DNA from: Devosia sp.
GTDB taxonomy: Bacteria; Pseudomonadota; Alphaproteobacteria; Rhizobiales; Devosiaceae
DNA: 64,000 nt
Assembly (NCBI RefSeq): GCF_024707125.1
Contig: NZ_JANQAH010000003.1
Coordinates: 62,001-126,000 of the forward strand
Direction: 5' to 3'
In this document: positions 16,273-24,480 of the stretch, piece after piece
How the letters are laid out: the number at the start of each line of letters is the position of its first letter
Position numbering within the stretch: position 1 is the first letter of the stretch
The notes under the pieces: generated by a model
Databases searched by the model: none
The model's input: only the letters and a program-made list of their open reading frames with translations
What the model was told of the DNA's origin: nothing
Made by a program: the position numbers and the translations under genes

Positions 16273-17878
16273 GCCCCTGCTAAGTGTTCGTAATCTCTCG
16301 GTCGATTTTCATACCGCCCGCGGCACCGTCAATGCGGTGAAGAATGTGAGCTGGGCCATTGGGCGCGGCGAAACGCTGGCCATCCTGGGCGAAAGCGGTT
16401 CGGGCAAGTCGGTCTCGGCCAATGCGGTGATGAACCTGCTCGATATTCCGCCGGCAGAAATCGTCTCGGGCGAAATATTCTATGAGGGTGAGGACCTCCT
16501 CAAGGTCTCCTACGAGAAGCACCGGGCCCTCAATGGCAAGAAGATTGCCATGATCTTCCAGGACCCGCTGGGCCATCTCAATCCCGTCTATACGGTTGGC
16601 TGGCAGATCATCGAGATGATGACGGCACATGGCCGCCCCGCCGATATGGCGCGGGCTCGGGCCATGGAGCTGATCATCCGGGTCGGCATTCCTGAACCTG
16701 AAAAGGCCATGCACAAATATCCGCATCAGTTTTCCGGCGGCCAGCGCCAGCGGTTGATGATCGCCATGGCGCTGATGCTGAAACCCGACATCCTGATTGC
16801 CGACGAACCGACTACCGCGCTCGACGTGACCATTCAGGCCGAAGTGCTGGCGCTGCTCAAGGAATTGCAGGCCGAGACCGGCATGGCGCTGGTGCTGATT
16901 ACTCACGATCTCGGCGTTGTCGCCGAGATTGCCGACCGGGTCGTGGTGATGAACAAGGGCGAGATCGTCGAGGAAGGCTCGGTTCGCGACGTCTATCACA
17001 GCCCCAAGCATCCCTATACGAAGAAGCTGATCGATGCAGCGCCCGGCAAGGGGGAAATCAAGCTGCTCGACGAGGCCGCGCCGCTGCTGCTCGATGCGAA
17101 GAAGCTGTGCAAGACCTATGGCAAATTCCATGCGCTCAAGGATGTGTCCCTAACGCTGGCGCGTGGGCAGAGCCTTGCGGTTGTGGGCGAAAGCGGCTCG
17201 GGGAAATCGACGCTGGCGCGCACACTGCTCCGGCTTGAAGAGGCGGATAGCGGCGAGGCGTTCTGGAAGGGACGCGACCTGATCAGCATGGGGCGGAGCG
17301 AACTGCTCGGCGTGCGCCGGCAGATCCAGATGGTTTTTCAGGATCCGACCCAGTCGCTCAATCCGCGTATGTCGGTCTTTTCGCTGATCGCCGAAGGCTG
17401 GGATATTCACAAGCTGATGCCCGACCGCAGCAAGCGCCGGGCGCGGGTGATCGAGCTGCTTGAGCAGGTTGGCCTCTCGGCCGAACATGTGGACCGCTAT
17501 CCCCACCAGTTTTCCGGCGGGCAGCGCCAGCGTATCGCTATTGCGCGAGCACTCGCGCTTGAGCCGGAACTGATCATCTGCGACGAGGCTGTTTCGGCGC
17601 TCGACGTTTCCATTCAGGCGCAGGTGATTGCCCTGCTCGATGGTCTGCGGCAGCGGCTGGGCATCTCGTTTCTGTTCATCGCGCATGATCTTGGCGTGGT
17701 GCGCGATTTTGCCGATACGGTCATCGTCATGAAATCGGGCGAGATCGTTGAGCGCGGGCCGACGGCGCAGATTTTTGAGGCGCCGCAGCATCCCTATACG
17801 CAGCGCTTGCTGGCCGCCAATCTCGATCCCGATCCGGACGTGCAGGCACAAAGGCGGGCAGTTCTTAGCCATGCTTGA
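16265..17878 (+). CDS. Fused double ABC ATPase (DppD-DppF type)
   Basis: The product has 537 residues and two complete ABC cassettes in one chain. Each has a Walker A (GESGSGKS, then GESGSGKST), a signature FSGGQRQR and a Walker B ([24 protein letters not shown]). In many systems these are separate DppD and DppF proteins; the fusion is common in alphaproteobacteria. It powers uptake through the two permeases upstream. It overlaps both its upstream and downstream neighbours by 8 bases. Confidence 0.93.
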   Translation: MSEPLLSVRNLSVDFHTARGTVNAVKNVSWAIGRGETLAILGESGSGKSVSANAVMNLLDIPPAEIVSGEIFYEGEDLLKVSYEKHRALNGKKIAMIFQDPLGHLNPVYTVGWQIIEMMTAHGRPADMARARAMELIIRVGIPEPEKAMHKYPHQFSGGQRQRLMIAMALMLKPDILIADEPTTALDVTIQAEVLALLKELQAETGMALVLITHDLGVVAEIADRVVVMNKGEIVEEGSVRDVYHSPKHPYTKKLIDAAPGKGEIKLLDEAAPLLLDAKKLCKTYGKFHALKDVSLTLARGQSLAVVGESGSGKSTLARTLLRLEEADSGEAFWKGRDLISMGRSELLGVRRQIQMVFQDPTQSLNPRMSVFSLIAEGWDIHKLMPDRSKRRARVIELLEQVGLSAEHVDRYPHQFSGGQRQRIAIARALALEPELIICDEAVSALDVSIQAQVIALLDGLRQRLGISFLFIAHDLGVVRDFADTVIVMKSGEIVERGPTAQIFEAPQHPYTQRLLAANLDPDPDVQAQRRAVLSHA

Positions 17879-18914
17879 ACGGGCGATCATCGCCGACGAT
17901 CTGACCGGGGCATTGGACGCAGCGGCGCCCTTTGCGATGCGCGGCATTTCGACGGCTGTGGCGCTCAACCCGGCAGCCTTGCCGCGGGCCATTGCGACCG
18001 GCGCGCGTGTCGTCGGTGTTTCGACCGATAGCCGAGAAATTTCGGCTGAAGGCGCTACGGCAGCAGTCCGCACGGCACTGGCTGCGCTGCCGGCTGGAAC
18101 GGCGCTGTTCAAGAAGGTGGACTCGCGGCTCAAGGGCAATATTGAAGCCGAGCTTGATGCGATCCCGCACAAACAAAGCCTTGTCGTGCCGGCCATCCCC
18201 GCTTTTGGGCGCTGGATGAAGAATGGCCGGATCGGCGGTTTTGGCGTCGCGGAGCCTATCGAGGTCGCCGAACGGCTTGGGCGGCATGCTGCAAAGGCTA
18301 TCGTGCCCGATATCGCCGATCAGGCTGATATCGAAAGGGCGCTGCAAAAGGGATTTGACCTGCCAATCGGCGCGCGTGGTCTTGCCGAGGCGATGGCCAA
18401 AGCCATGGCGCCCGATGCCGGCGAGGCCGATATTTCCTGGCCCGAAGGTCGTGCCTATTGCGTCATTGGCTCTACCGATCCGATTACGCTGGCACAGCTC
18501 GACCGCTTGCGCGCTGGCGGCGCGGAAATCGCCTATGTTCCGGCGCCGAACGGGCAAGGCACCGCAGCCGCTGCCCCAGCAAGACTGACCATTATTCAGG
18601 CAGTGCCCGGCTCATCCCCGGCCGATGGCAAGACGGTGGCTGCCGCTCTCGGCAAGACCCTTGCGAGCCTCTCCCCGCCCCCTGGCTCGCTGCTGGTCCT
18701 TTCGGGCGGCGCCACGGCGCAGGTTATTCTCGAGCAACTTGGCATTGCCGTGCTCGAACTCTTGGGAGAAGCCCTGCCCGGCCTGCCCATTGCCCGGGCG
18801 GGAGGCTTGACTGTCGTCACCAAATCGGGCGGGTTTGGCGATCCGGACACCTTGTCCACCCTATTCGCCCCATATCTCAGCGTCGGGAGCCTCGTGCACA
18901 GCCATGTCGGATAG
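17871..18914 (+). CDS. Four-carbon acid sugar kinase family (DUF1537)
   Basis: The product has 347 residues. The N-terminal half has the family start IIADDLTGALDAAAPFA and KVDSRLKGN; the C-terminal half has the nucleotide-binding segments LVLSGGATAQVIL and VVTKSGGFGDPDTL. DUF1537 enzymes phosphorylate four-carbon sugar acids such as D-threonate or D-erythronate so that PdxA2 or an aldolase can act. At 347 residues it is shorter than the roughly 420 usual for the family. It is encoded with the importer, while pdxA2 is in the divergent operon. Confidence 0.87.
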   Translation: MLERAIIADDLTGALDAAAPFAMRGISTAVALNPAALPRAIATGARVVGVSTDSREISAEGATAAVRTALAALPAGTALFKKVDSRLKGNIEAELDAIPHKQSLVVPAIPAFGRWMKNGRIGGFGVAEPIEVAERLGRHAAKAIVPDIADQADIERALQKGFDLPIGARGLAEAMAKAMAPDAGEADISWPEGRAYCVIGSTDPITLAQLDRLRAGGAEIAYVPAPNGQGTAAAAPARLTIIQAVPGSSPADGKTVAAALGKTLASLSPPPGSLLVLSGGATAQVILEQLGIAVLELLGEALPGLPIARAGGLTVVTKSGGFGDPDTLSTLFAPYLSVGSLVHSHVG

Positions 18915-19602
18915 TCTCACCGGGCGGCGCAATCTTGCTGATACGGTTTTCGACCGCATCCAGCGCTCCATCAAATCGGGCGCCTATGCGGTGGATGAAC
19001 GCCTGCCGACCGAACATGCGCTGGCCGCGGAGTTCCAGGTTTCGCGCCCGGTGATCCGCGATGCACTGCAGCGCCTGCGCGACCAGGGCATGATTTATTC
19101 GCGCCGCGGTGCGGGCAGTTTCGTGCGTGAACAGGGCATTCGCGAGCCACTTGGCTTTGGCCAGATGGAGAACCTGTCGGACCTGCAGCACTGCTATGAT
19201 TTCCGCCTGACTATCGAGCCGGAAGCGGCTGCGATGGCGGCGCAACGCCGCTCGCCCGAAGCCCTGCAGAAGATCAAGACTGCGCTCAACCTCCTGCGTG
19301 ATGCCACCAACCGGCAGGCGCACCGCGCCGATGCCGATTTCATGTTCCACCTCAGCATCGCCCAGGCTTCCGCCAATCCCTATTTCGTCACGGCCATGCA
19401 GGCGCTGGAAGAGCATATTGCCGTGGGCATGCGTCTCCATGGGCTATCGCTGCGGCGCACGAATGATGGTCTGGGGCATGTGTTGACCGAGCATACGGCG
19501 GTCTTTGACGCCATCAGTGCGGGGGACGTGGAAACCGCGCGCAAGCTGATGCGGGATCACCTCGCCGGATCGCGAGATCGCCTCTTCGCACCCAAGCCCT
19601 AG
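18904..19602 (+). CDS. GntR/FadR-family transcriptional regulator (FCD domain)
   Basis: The product has 232 residues. Residues 10-80 form the winged helix (DERLPTEHALAAEFQVSRPV, then IRDALQRLRDQGMIYSRRGA). The rest is an all-helical FCD ligand-binding domain with the metal-site histidines in DADFMFHLSIAQAS and GHVLTEHTAVFDAI. FCD regulators usually repress sugar-acid catabolic operons and release DNA on binding a pathway intermediate. The gene is last in the importer operon and overlaps the kinase gene by 11 bases, so it probably regulates the divergent promoter region at 12541-12838. Confidence 0.92.
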   Translation: MSDSLTGRRNLADTVFDRIQRSIKSGAYAVDERLPTEHALAAEFQVSRPVIRDALQRLRDQGMIYSRRGAGSFVREQGIREPLGFGQMENLSDLQHCYDFRLTIEPEAAAMAAQRRSPEALQKIKTALNLLRDATNRQAHRADADFMFHLSIAQASANPYFVTAMQALEEHIAVGMRLHGLSLRRTNDGLGHVLTEHTAVFDAISAGDVETARKLMRDHLAGSRDRLFAPKP

Positions 19603-19611
19603 TATCCACAC

Positions 19612-19637
19612 GGAACCTCCTGGCGGGCCGACACGTT
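19612..19637 (+). promoter_or_regulatory. EcfG general-stress promoter (GGAAC-N17-CGTT)
   Basis: GGAAC at 19612-19616 and CGTT at 19634-19637 are 17 bases apart, an exact match to the alphaproteobacterial EcfG (SigT/RpoE2) consensus GGAAC-N16/17-CGTT. Transcription should begin about 6-9 bases after CGTT, that is near 19643-19646. The ATG at 19647 is therefore almost at the 5 prime end, which explains why no ribosome binding site is visible. Confidence 0.75.
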
Positions 19638-19646
19638 TTCGTGCCC

Positions 19647-20465
19647 ATGGAGCCAAGCGTCACTTCTCTACCCAAAGACCCGTCTTCCCTTTGGTCGATC
19701 CACCGGGGCCGGTCGCCTCTTATTGGCACCGCCATTCACGATGGCCATCTGATCTGGCCACATCTTGAGGCCAGGATGGCTCTCGATGAAGCGGGCCGGT
19801 TGCGCGAGGAAGACCCTTTTACCGCCCAGTTCATCGCCGATATGGCGAACCGCATGGTCGTGCACCGGTCGCGGTTTGAGCTTGATCTCAATCGGGCACC
19901 AGATGGCGCGATCTATCTGCATCCCGATCAGTCCTGGGGCCTTAGGGTCTGGCGGGATCAGCCGGAGGCGCAGGATGTGGAAGCGCTGATGCGGCAGCAT
20001 GCGAGCTATTATTCCACGCTGCGCCATATCCTCTCCGACATCGAGGCCGAACACGGCGGCTTCGTATTGCTCGACATGCACAGCTACAATCATCGTCGGG
20101 CCGGCGCGGCGGCGCTTGCGACCTCGCAGGACGAGGCGCCAGACATCAATATCGGCACGTCGTCGATGGACAGGGCGCGTTGGGCGCATGTGCTCGACCC
20201 GTTCATTGATCGTCTTCGCCAGCACAAGCTGGGCGGCCGCTCGCTCGACGTGCGCGAGAACGTCGCCTTTGCCGGCAAGGGAGAGCAGACCCGCTTCGTG
20301 CATGAGCATTTTCCGCAAACGGGCTGCGCCATTGCCGTGGAGTTCAAGAAGATCTTCATGGACGAATGGACGGGCGAGCCGGATGAGGCTGCCATAGCCG
20401 ATTTGCGGGAGGCGATCCGGTCTTCCCTCCCCGTGCTCGAAGCGGCTCTGGACGCAAGGAGATGA
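19647..20465 (+). CDS. N-formylglutamate amidohydrolase family protein
   Basis: The product has 272 residues of the N-formylglutamate deformylase family, zinc enzymes related to carboxypeptidase A-like and succinylglutamate desuccinylase folds. Recognisable parts are SPLIGTAIHDGH, HRSRFELDLNRAPDGAIY, FVLLDMHSYNHRR and GKGEQTRFVHEHFP. There are no histidine-utilisation genes nearby, so a role in Hut catabolism is unlikely; it more probably hydrolyses a formyl- or acyl-amino acid or a gamma-glutamyl peptide tied to the next two genes. An EcfG promoter ends ten bases before the ATG, so the mRNA is probably leaderless. A GTG at 19641 would lie upstream of the expected transcription start. Confidence 0.85.
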   Translation: MEPSVTSLPKDPSSLWSIHRGRSPLIGTAIHDGHLIWPHLEARMALDEAGRLREEDPFTAQFIADMANRMVVHRSRFELDLNRAPDGAIYLHPDQSWGLRVWRDQPEAQDVEALMRQHASYYSTLRHILSDIEAEHGGFVLLDMHSYNHRRAGAAALATSQDEAPDINIGTSSMDRARWAHVLDPFIDRLRQHKLGGRSLDVRENVAFAGKGEQTRFVHEHFPQTGCAIAVEFKKIFMDEWTGEPDEAAIADLREAIRSSLPVLEAALDARR

Positions 20466-22312
20466 CCGGAAAGAACGACCTGCTCGACATTGCCCAGCTC
20501 GAAGAATGCCTTGAGCGCGAGGATCCCATTCGCCTCGATCTCAATGGACGTGGGCGGCTTTATGTCGACCGGCCGATGCCGTTCATTGCCGTGTGTATCG
20601 GGCGACAGGCGCAGCCGGCGGCGCGCGAGGCGGTGACGGCGAATGCCGCCTATCTTCTGGTTCGGAATGCCACGGATGCCATTGCGGTGCTGTCGGTTGT
20701 GGGCAAGGCGATGCAGAAGCGTTTTGGCGGCTTTCTGGTCATCGACATTGGGGAAATGGCGGAAGACCGGCTGGCGGCCGATGCGCCCTATCTGGCGCCC
20801 TTCGCGGTGAGCGTTTCCAATACGCCGGACCAGGCGGCACAGGCCGCGGCGGCCTCCTTTGCCAGCGCCATGCAAAAGGTCGATTCCCGCTATCGCTCGC
20901 CGCGGATCGAGCGAATGGCGGCGGCCGAAGACAGGGCCGCGGGGCTTGCGCGAAGGGTCACGCGATTTGGAGTGCTGACCATCCGCTTTGCGCCGATCTA
21001 CAGGGCGCCGCAGTCAAAGAACATCTATCCTGAACTGCGCGACCGGCTGGCGGCCAATATCGTCGATGCAACCCTGCGGGGCGCGGCCGAGTTTGCGCGC
21101 GCCGGGACCGGCATTTCGATCACCACTCACCGGGCCCTGGGCCGGCGCGTCTTCATCGATGCGGTCGGTCGCGCCGACCGGGCCATCGACGACATAGCCG
21201 GAAGCTTTGATTTTCTGCTGGCGGTTACGCCGATCAATGCCGAGGCGGCATGGGCCGAATTCAGCGCAGCCGGTTTCGAGCGGGCGCCGCATTTTCTCTA
21301 TCGTCCGCTCACCTTCGAGGTGGCTGCGACCAAGAAGGCACTTTTCGCCATCGGGCTCGATCATTTCGAGGATCCCGTGCTGTCCCGGCTCTACCGGGAG
21401 AAGCAGCAGGAACTGGACCTGCAACTCTCCATGTTGTCGCTGCGCGATAACAGACAGTTCAAGGAGTTGGGACGAGCACTTTATCAGTCGGTTGAACCCC
21501 GGCTGATGCAGATGGCTGATGACATTCTTGCGGCCACGGCGCGCAAGGCCGGCAGGAACGAGGCCGAGAACGTCGATTACCGCTTCGTGGAAAAGCGGGC
21601 GCAAGCCATGATCGCCCGCTATTCCGGGAAGGCCAGCGGCTTTGCGGCAGAAATCGATATTCGCGACGACCTGCCGGCAGGCTTGATGGTCTCCAATGGT
21701 AGATTGCTGATCTCGCGCAATACCAGAGTGGCCCGGGATCGCGTCGAGGCGCTGCTCAGCCATGAAGTGGGTGTGCACCTGCTCACCTATTTCAACGGGT
21801 CAGGTCATGGCCTCAGACTCTTTCGCTCTGGCCTCGCCGGCTATGAGGGGACGCAGGAAGGGCTGGCTGTTCTGGCCGAATTCCTGGCGGGTGGCATGAA
21901 TGTCGCGCGCCTGCGATTGCTGGCAGGACGTGTGCTCGCGGTGGCCGCCATGCTGGACGGCGCCAGCTTCGTCGAAACATTCCGCCTGCTGAGCAAGGAG
22001 CATGGTTTTTCCGACACCAGCGCTTTCAGCGCCTCGCTGCGGGTCTATCGCGGCGGAGGCCTCGCCAAGGACGCCATCTATCTGCGCGGGCTGCTCGAAA
22101 TCCTGGCGCATCTTCAGGCTGGCGGCTCGCTGGAGCCGTTCTGGCTGGGCAAGATCGCCGCCGACCACTTTGCCGTCATGCAGGAATTGAGCACGCGCGG
22201 GCTGCTTAAGCCCGCCCGGATCGAACCGCAATTTCTTTCCATCAAGGGCGCCGATGCGCGCCTTGACCGGCTTCGTGCCGGCCTTACCCCCATTGACCTC
22301 ATTCAAGCCTAG
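20462..22312 (+). CDS. DUF1704 / QEGLA-motif metallopeptidase (MATCAP-like)
   Basis: The product has 616 residues. The C-terminal half is a DUF1704 domain with the gluzincin-type motif HEVGVH at residues 434-439 and YEGTQEGLAVLAEF at 461-474; the glutamate of QEGLA (465-469) is a likely third zinc ligand. Database names call the family flavohemoglobin expression-modulating QEGLA protein. The eukaryotic members (KIAA0895/MATCAP) are proteases that remove the C-terminal tyrosine of tubulin. The N-terminal 230 residues do not look catalytic. The ATG overlaps the previous stop as ATGA, so translation is coupled. The next gene encodes an ATP-grasp ligase, making a peptidase/ligase pair likely. Confidence 0.85.
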   Translation: MTGKNDLLDIAQLEECLEREDPIRLDLNGRGRLYVDRPMPFIAVCIGRQAQPAAREAVTANAAYLLVRNATDAIAVLSVVGKAMQKRFGGFLVIDIGEMAEDRLAADAPYLAPFAVSVSNTPDQAAQAAAASFASAMQKVDSRYRSPRIERMAAAEDRAAGLARRVTRFGVLTIRFAPIYRAPQSKNIYPELRDRLAANIVDATLRGAAEFARAGTGISITTHRALGRRVFIDAVGRADRAIDDIAGSFDFLLAVTPINAEAAWAEFSAAGFERAPHFLYRPLTFEVAATKKALFAIGLDHFEDPVLSRLYREKQQELDLQLSMLSLRDNRQFKELGRALYQSVEPRLMQMADDILAATARKAGRNEAENVDYRFVEKRAQAMIARYSGKASGFAAEIDIRDDLPAGLMVSNGRLLISRNTRVARDRVEALLSHEVGVHLLTYFNGSGHGLRLFRSGLAGYEGTQEGLAVLAEFLAGGMNVARLRLLAGRVLAVAAMLDGASFVETFRLLSKEHGFSDTSAFSASLRVYRGGGLAKDAIYLRGLLEILAHLQAGGSLEPFWLGKIAADHFAVMQELSTRGLLKPARIEPQFLSIKGADARLDRLRAGLTPIDLIQA

Positions 22313-22321
22313 GAGCCGGGC

Positions 22322-23368
22322 ATGCGCGTCGCCTTTTTCGTCAACTCCATTGAAGATGAAACGCCGAATTTTTCGACGACCGCGCTGGCGCTTGCCGCGC
22401 TCGGCCGCGGGCACGAGATCTGCTACGTCACCCCGTCCGACTTCGTGCTGCGGGCCGATGACAGCCTTTCGGTCTGGGGCAGGACGCTGCCGGTGTCGAG
22501 CTACAAGAAGACGGAAACGCTGCACAAGGACCTCGTCGGCGACAAGGCCGAGACGCGCATGTTCGACATCGGCGAGATCGATGTGCTGTTCCTGCGCAAC
22601 GATCCGTCCCTCGATGCGAACGATCGCCCATGGGCCGCCAATATCGGGGTGATCTTCGGGCGAATGGCAGCGCAGCGCGGCACGCTGGTGGTCAACGACC
22701 CCGACGGATTGGCCCAGGCACAGAACAAGCTCTACTTCCAGGACTTTCCGGCCTCGGTCCGCCCCACGACGCTGATCTCCAAGAATATCAAGGAGATCCG
22801 CGATTTCATCGATGGCCAGAAGAAGGGCGCGATCGTCAAGCCATTGCAGGGATCGGGGGGCAAGAACGTCTTCAAGGTCGCCTCACCCAAGGACGCCAAT
22901 CTCAACCAGATTTTCGAGGCCGTGAGCGGCGAGGGTTATCTCATCGCGCAGGCCTATATGCCGGAGGCGACAGAGGGGGATGTGCGGTTCTTCATGATGA
23001 ACGGCCGGCCGCTGATGCGCGATGGCAAATATGCCGCTTTCCGTCGTGTGCCGGCCAAGGGCGAAATTCGGTCGAACGTGCATGTCGGGGGCGGACCGGC
23101 GCCGGTCGAAGTCACCGACACCATGCTCGCCATCGCCGAGACGGTGCGGCCAAAACTCATTCAGGACGGCATGTTTCTGGTGGGGCTCGATATCGTCGGG
23201 GAGAAAGTGCTGGAGATCAACGTCTTCACCCCGGGCGGGCTCAACAATCTCTCCCAGATGTACGACACCAACTTTGCCGAGACGGTCATTACGGCACTGG
23301 AGGAAAAGGTGGCGATCAGGCAGGCCTATGGCCGACGCCTCGCCAATAGGGAACTGGCGACGCTTTAG
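22322..23368 (+). CDS. ATP-grasp ligase, glutathione synthetase-like
   Basis: The product has 348 residues. It resembles the C-terminal half of GshB/RimK-type ATP-grasp enzymes: GAIVKPLQGSGGKNVF is the ATP-clamping loop, and VGLDIVGEKVLEINVFTPGG carries the magnesium-binding Glu and Asn. Such enzymes join a carboxylate to an amine through an acyl phosphate. The N-terminus (MRVAFFVNSIEDETPNFSTT) differs from housekeeping GshB, so glutathione synthesis is not the likely role. AGGAG eight bases upstream supports the ATG. The stop codon overlaps the convergent polymerase gene by four bases. Confidence 0.83.
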   Translation: MRVAFFVNSIEDETPNFSTTALALAALGRGHEICYVTPSDFVLRADDSLSVWGRTLPVSSYKKTETLHKDLVGDKAETRMFDIGEIDVLFLRNDPSLDANDRPWAANIGVIFGRMAAQRGTLVVNDPDGLAQAQNKLYFQDFPASVRPTTLISKNIKEIRDFIDGQKKGAIVKPLQGSGGKNVFKVASPKDANLNQIFEAVSGEGYLIAQAYMPEATEGDVRFFMMNGRPLMRDGKYAAFRRVPAKGEIRSNVHVGGGPAPVEVTDTMLAIAETVRPKLIQDGMFLVGLDIVGEKVLEINVFTPGGLNNLSQMYDTNFAETVITALEEKVAIRQAYGRRLANRELATL

Positions 23369-24297
23369 GTGTCTTCTGCGGCGACCGCCTTGAGCATCTT
23401 GGCGGTCAGCACCTGCCTTTGCTTGAAATAGTCGGCCCAGACGTCCTTGTCCTTGGCGCGGGCTGCGGCGGCCTTGAGCGAAAAGCCGTTGGCTTGCTTG
23501 AGTTTCGGCACTTCGCCCCAGCTCACCGGCACAGCCACCGGCGCGCCCTGGCGTGACCGCACGGACCAGGGGCAGATGGCGGTGGAGCCGCGTTCGTTGC
23601 GCAGATAATCGAGGAACACCCTGCCCTTGCGCTGCGCCTTGGAGAGGTTGGCCGTGAAGCGATCCGGCTCAGCCTCGGCCATATTCTGCACGAAAGCGCG
23701 GCAGAATGCCTTGGCGTCGGGCCATTCCCTCTCCGGCTTGAGCGGCACAACCACGTGGATGCCCTTGCCGCCTGAGACAAGAGGATAGCTCTTGAGATCC
23801 AGCGCTTCCAAACGGTCGCGAATATCGGTCGCGGCGCTGGTGATGGCGGAGAAATCGAGCCCTTCATCGGGATCGATGTCAAAGACCAGCCGGTCGGGCT
23901 TTTCGATATCAGGGAAACGCGAGCCCCAGATGTGCCATTCGAGCGCATTCATCTGCGTGCCCGCAATCAGGCCGGCCAGTTCGGTAATGTAGAAATAGTC
24001 CTGCTTGTCGCCATCCTTTTCAGCGATCGTCCTGGAGAGCATTTGCGGCGGGAAGCCGCCGGTATCGTGCCTCTGGAAGAAGCAATGCCTGGTGGGGCCC
24101 TGCGGGCAGCGCACAAGGCTAAGCGGCCTGTTTTCGATATGCGGCAGCATGACCGATGCCACGTCTTCGTAGTAAGCCACCAATTGCGCCTTGGTGATGC
24201 CCTGCTCCGGAAAGACGACCCGATCGGGCGATGTCAGCCGCACGCCGAGGCGCTCGGCGACCTCCTCACCGTCATCAAGGCCGACTGGCGTTTCCAT
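23365..24297 (-). CDS. LigD-type DNA polymerase/primase domain protein (stand-alone)
   Basis: The product has 310 residues and corresponds to the polymerase domain of bacterial NHEJ ligase D, without ligase or phosphoesterase domains. Hallmarks are LTSPDRVVFPEQGITKAQLV, PLSLVRCPQG, the catalytic VFDIDPDEG with its DxD pair, SGGKGIHVVVPL and LDYLRNERGSTAI. Such proteins fill gaps with ribo- or deoxynucleotides at broken ends. GGGAGG six bases before the ATG at 24297 fixes the start; the longer frame upstream is noncoding. An exact EcfG promoter lies 85 bases upstream, so the gene should be induced by general stress. No Ku gene is in the window. Confidence 0.9.
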   Translation of the reverse strand: METPVGLDDGEEVAERLGVRLTSPDRVVFPEQGITKAQLVAYYEDVASVMLPHIENRPLSLVRCPQGPTRHCFFQRHDTGGFPPQMLSRTIAEKDGDKQDYFYITELAGLIAGTQMNALEWHIWGSRFPDIEKPDRLVFDIDPDEGLDFSAITSAATDIRDRLEALDLKSYPLVSGGKGIHVVVPLKPEREWPDAKAFCRAFVQNMAEAEPDRFTANLSKAQRKGRVFLDYLRNERGSTAICPWSVRSRQGAPVAVPVSWGEVPKLKQANGFSLKAAAARAKDKDVWADYFKQRQVLTAKMLKAVAAEDT

Positions 24298-24381
24298 CTG
24301 GACCTCCCTGGTCGGGTTTGTCGTCACGCAGAACGATGAAAGTCCCTGCGCATTAGGTCGTCCCGGTTTTTTCGCCGAGTC

Positions 24382-24406
24382 AACGCCGCTTGCGGCGGCG
24401 CGTTCC
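24382..24406 (-). promoter_or_regulatory. EcfG general-stress promoter for the LigD-type gene
   Basis: Read on the minus strand, GGAAC (24402-24406) and CGTT (24382-24385) are 16 bases apart, an exact match to the EcfG consensus. Expected transcription start is near 24375, about 78 bases before the polymerase-domain ATG. This agrees with the known control of NHEJ genes by general stress in rhizobia. Confidence 0.7.
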
Positions 24407-24480
24407 GGCCCTTCACCTTTGCGCGCATCGGGAACGCTTTGCCGGCCCCGTTCATTCGGGGTGCGGAGGAGCACGTAAAG

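Noticed and set aside
19647-20465. Histidine-utilisation (hutG) role for the N-formylglutamate amidohydrolase
   Set aside because: No other hut gene is nearby and the gene is in a stress operon with a metallopeptidase and an ATP-grasp ligase.
24431-24452. GGAAC and CGTT upstream of topoisomerase IB on the plus strand
   Set aside because: The spacing is 13 bases, too short for the EcfG consensus of 16-17.
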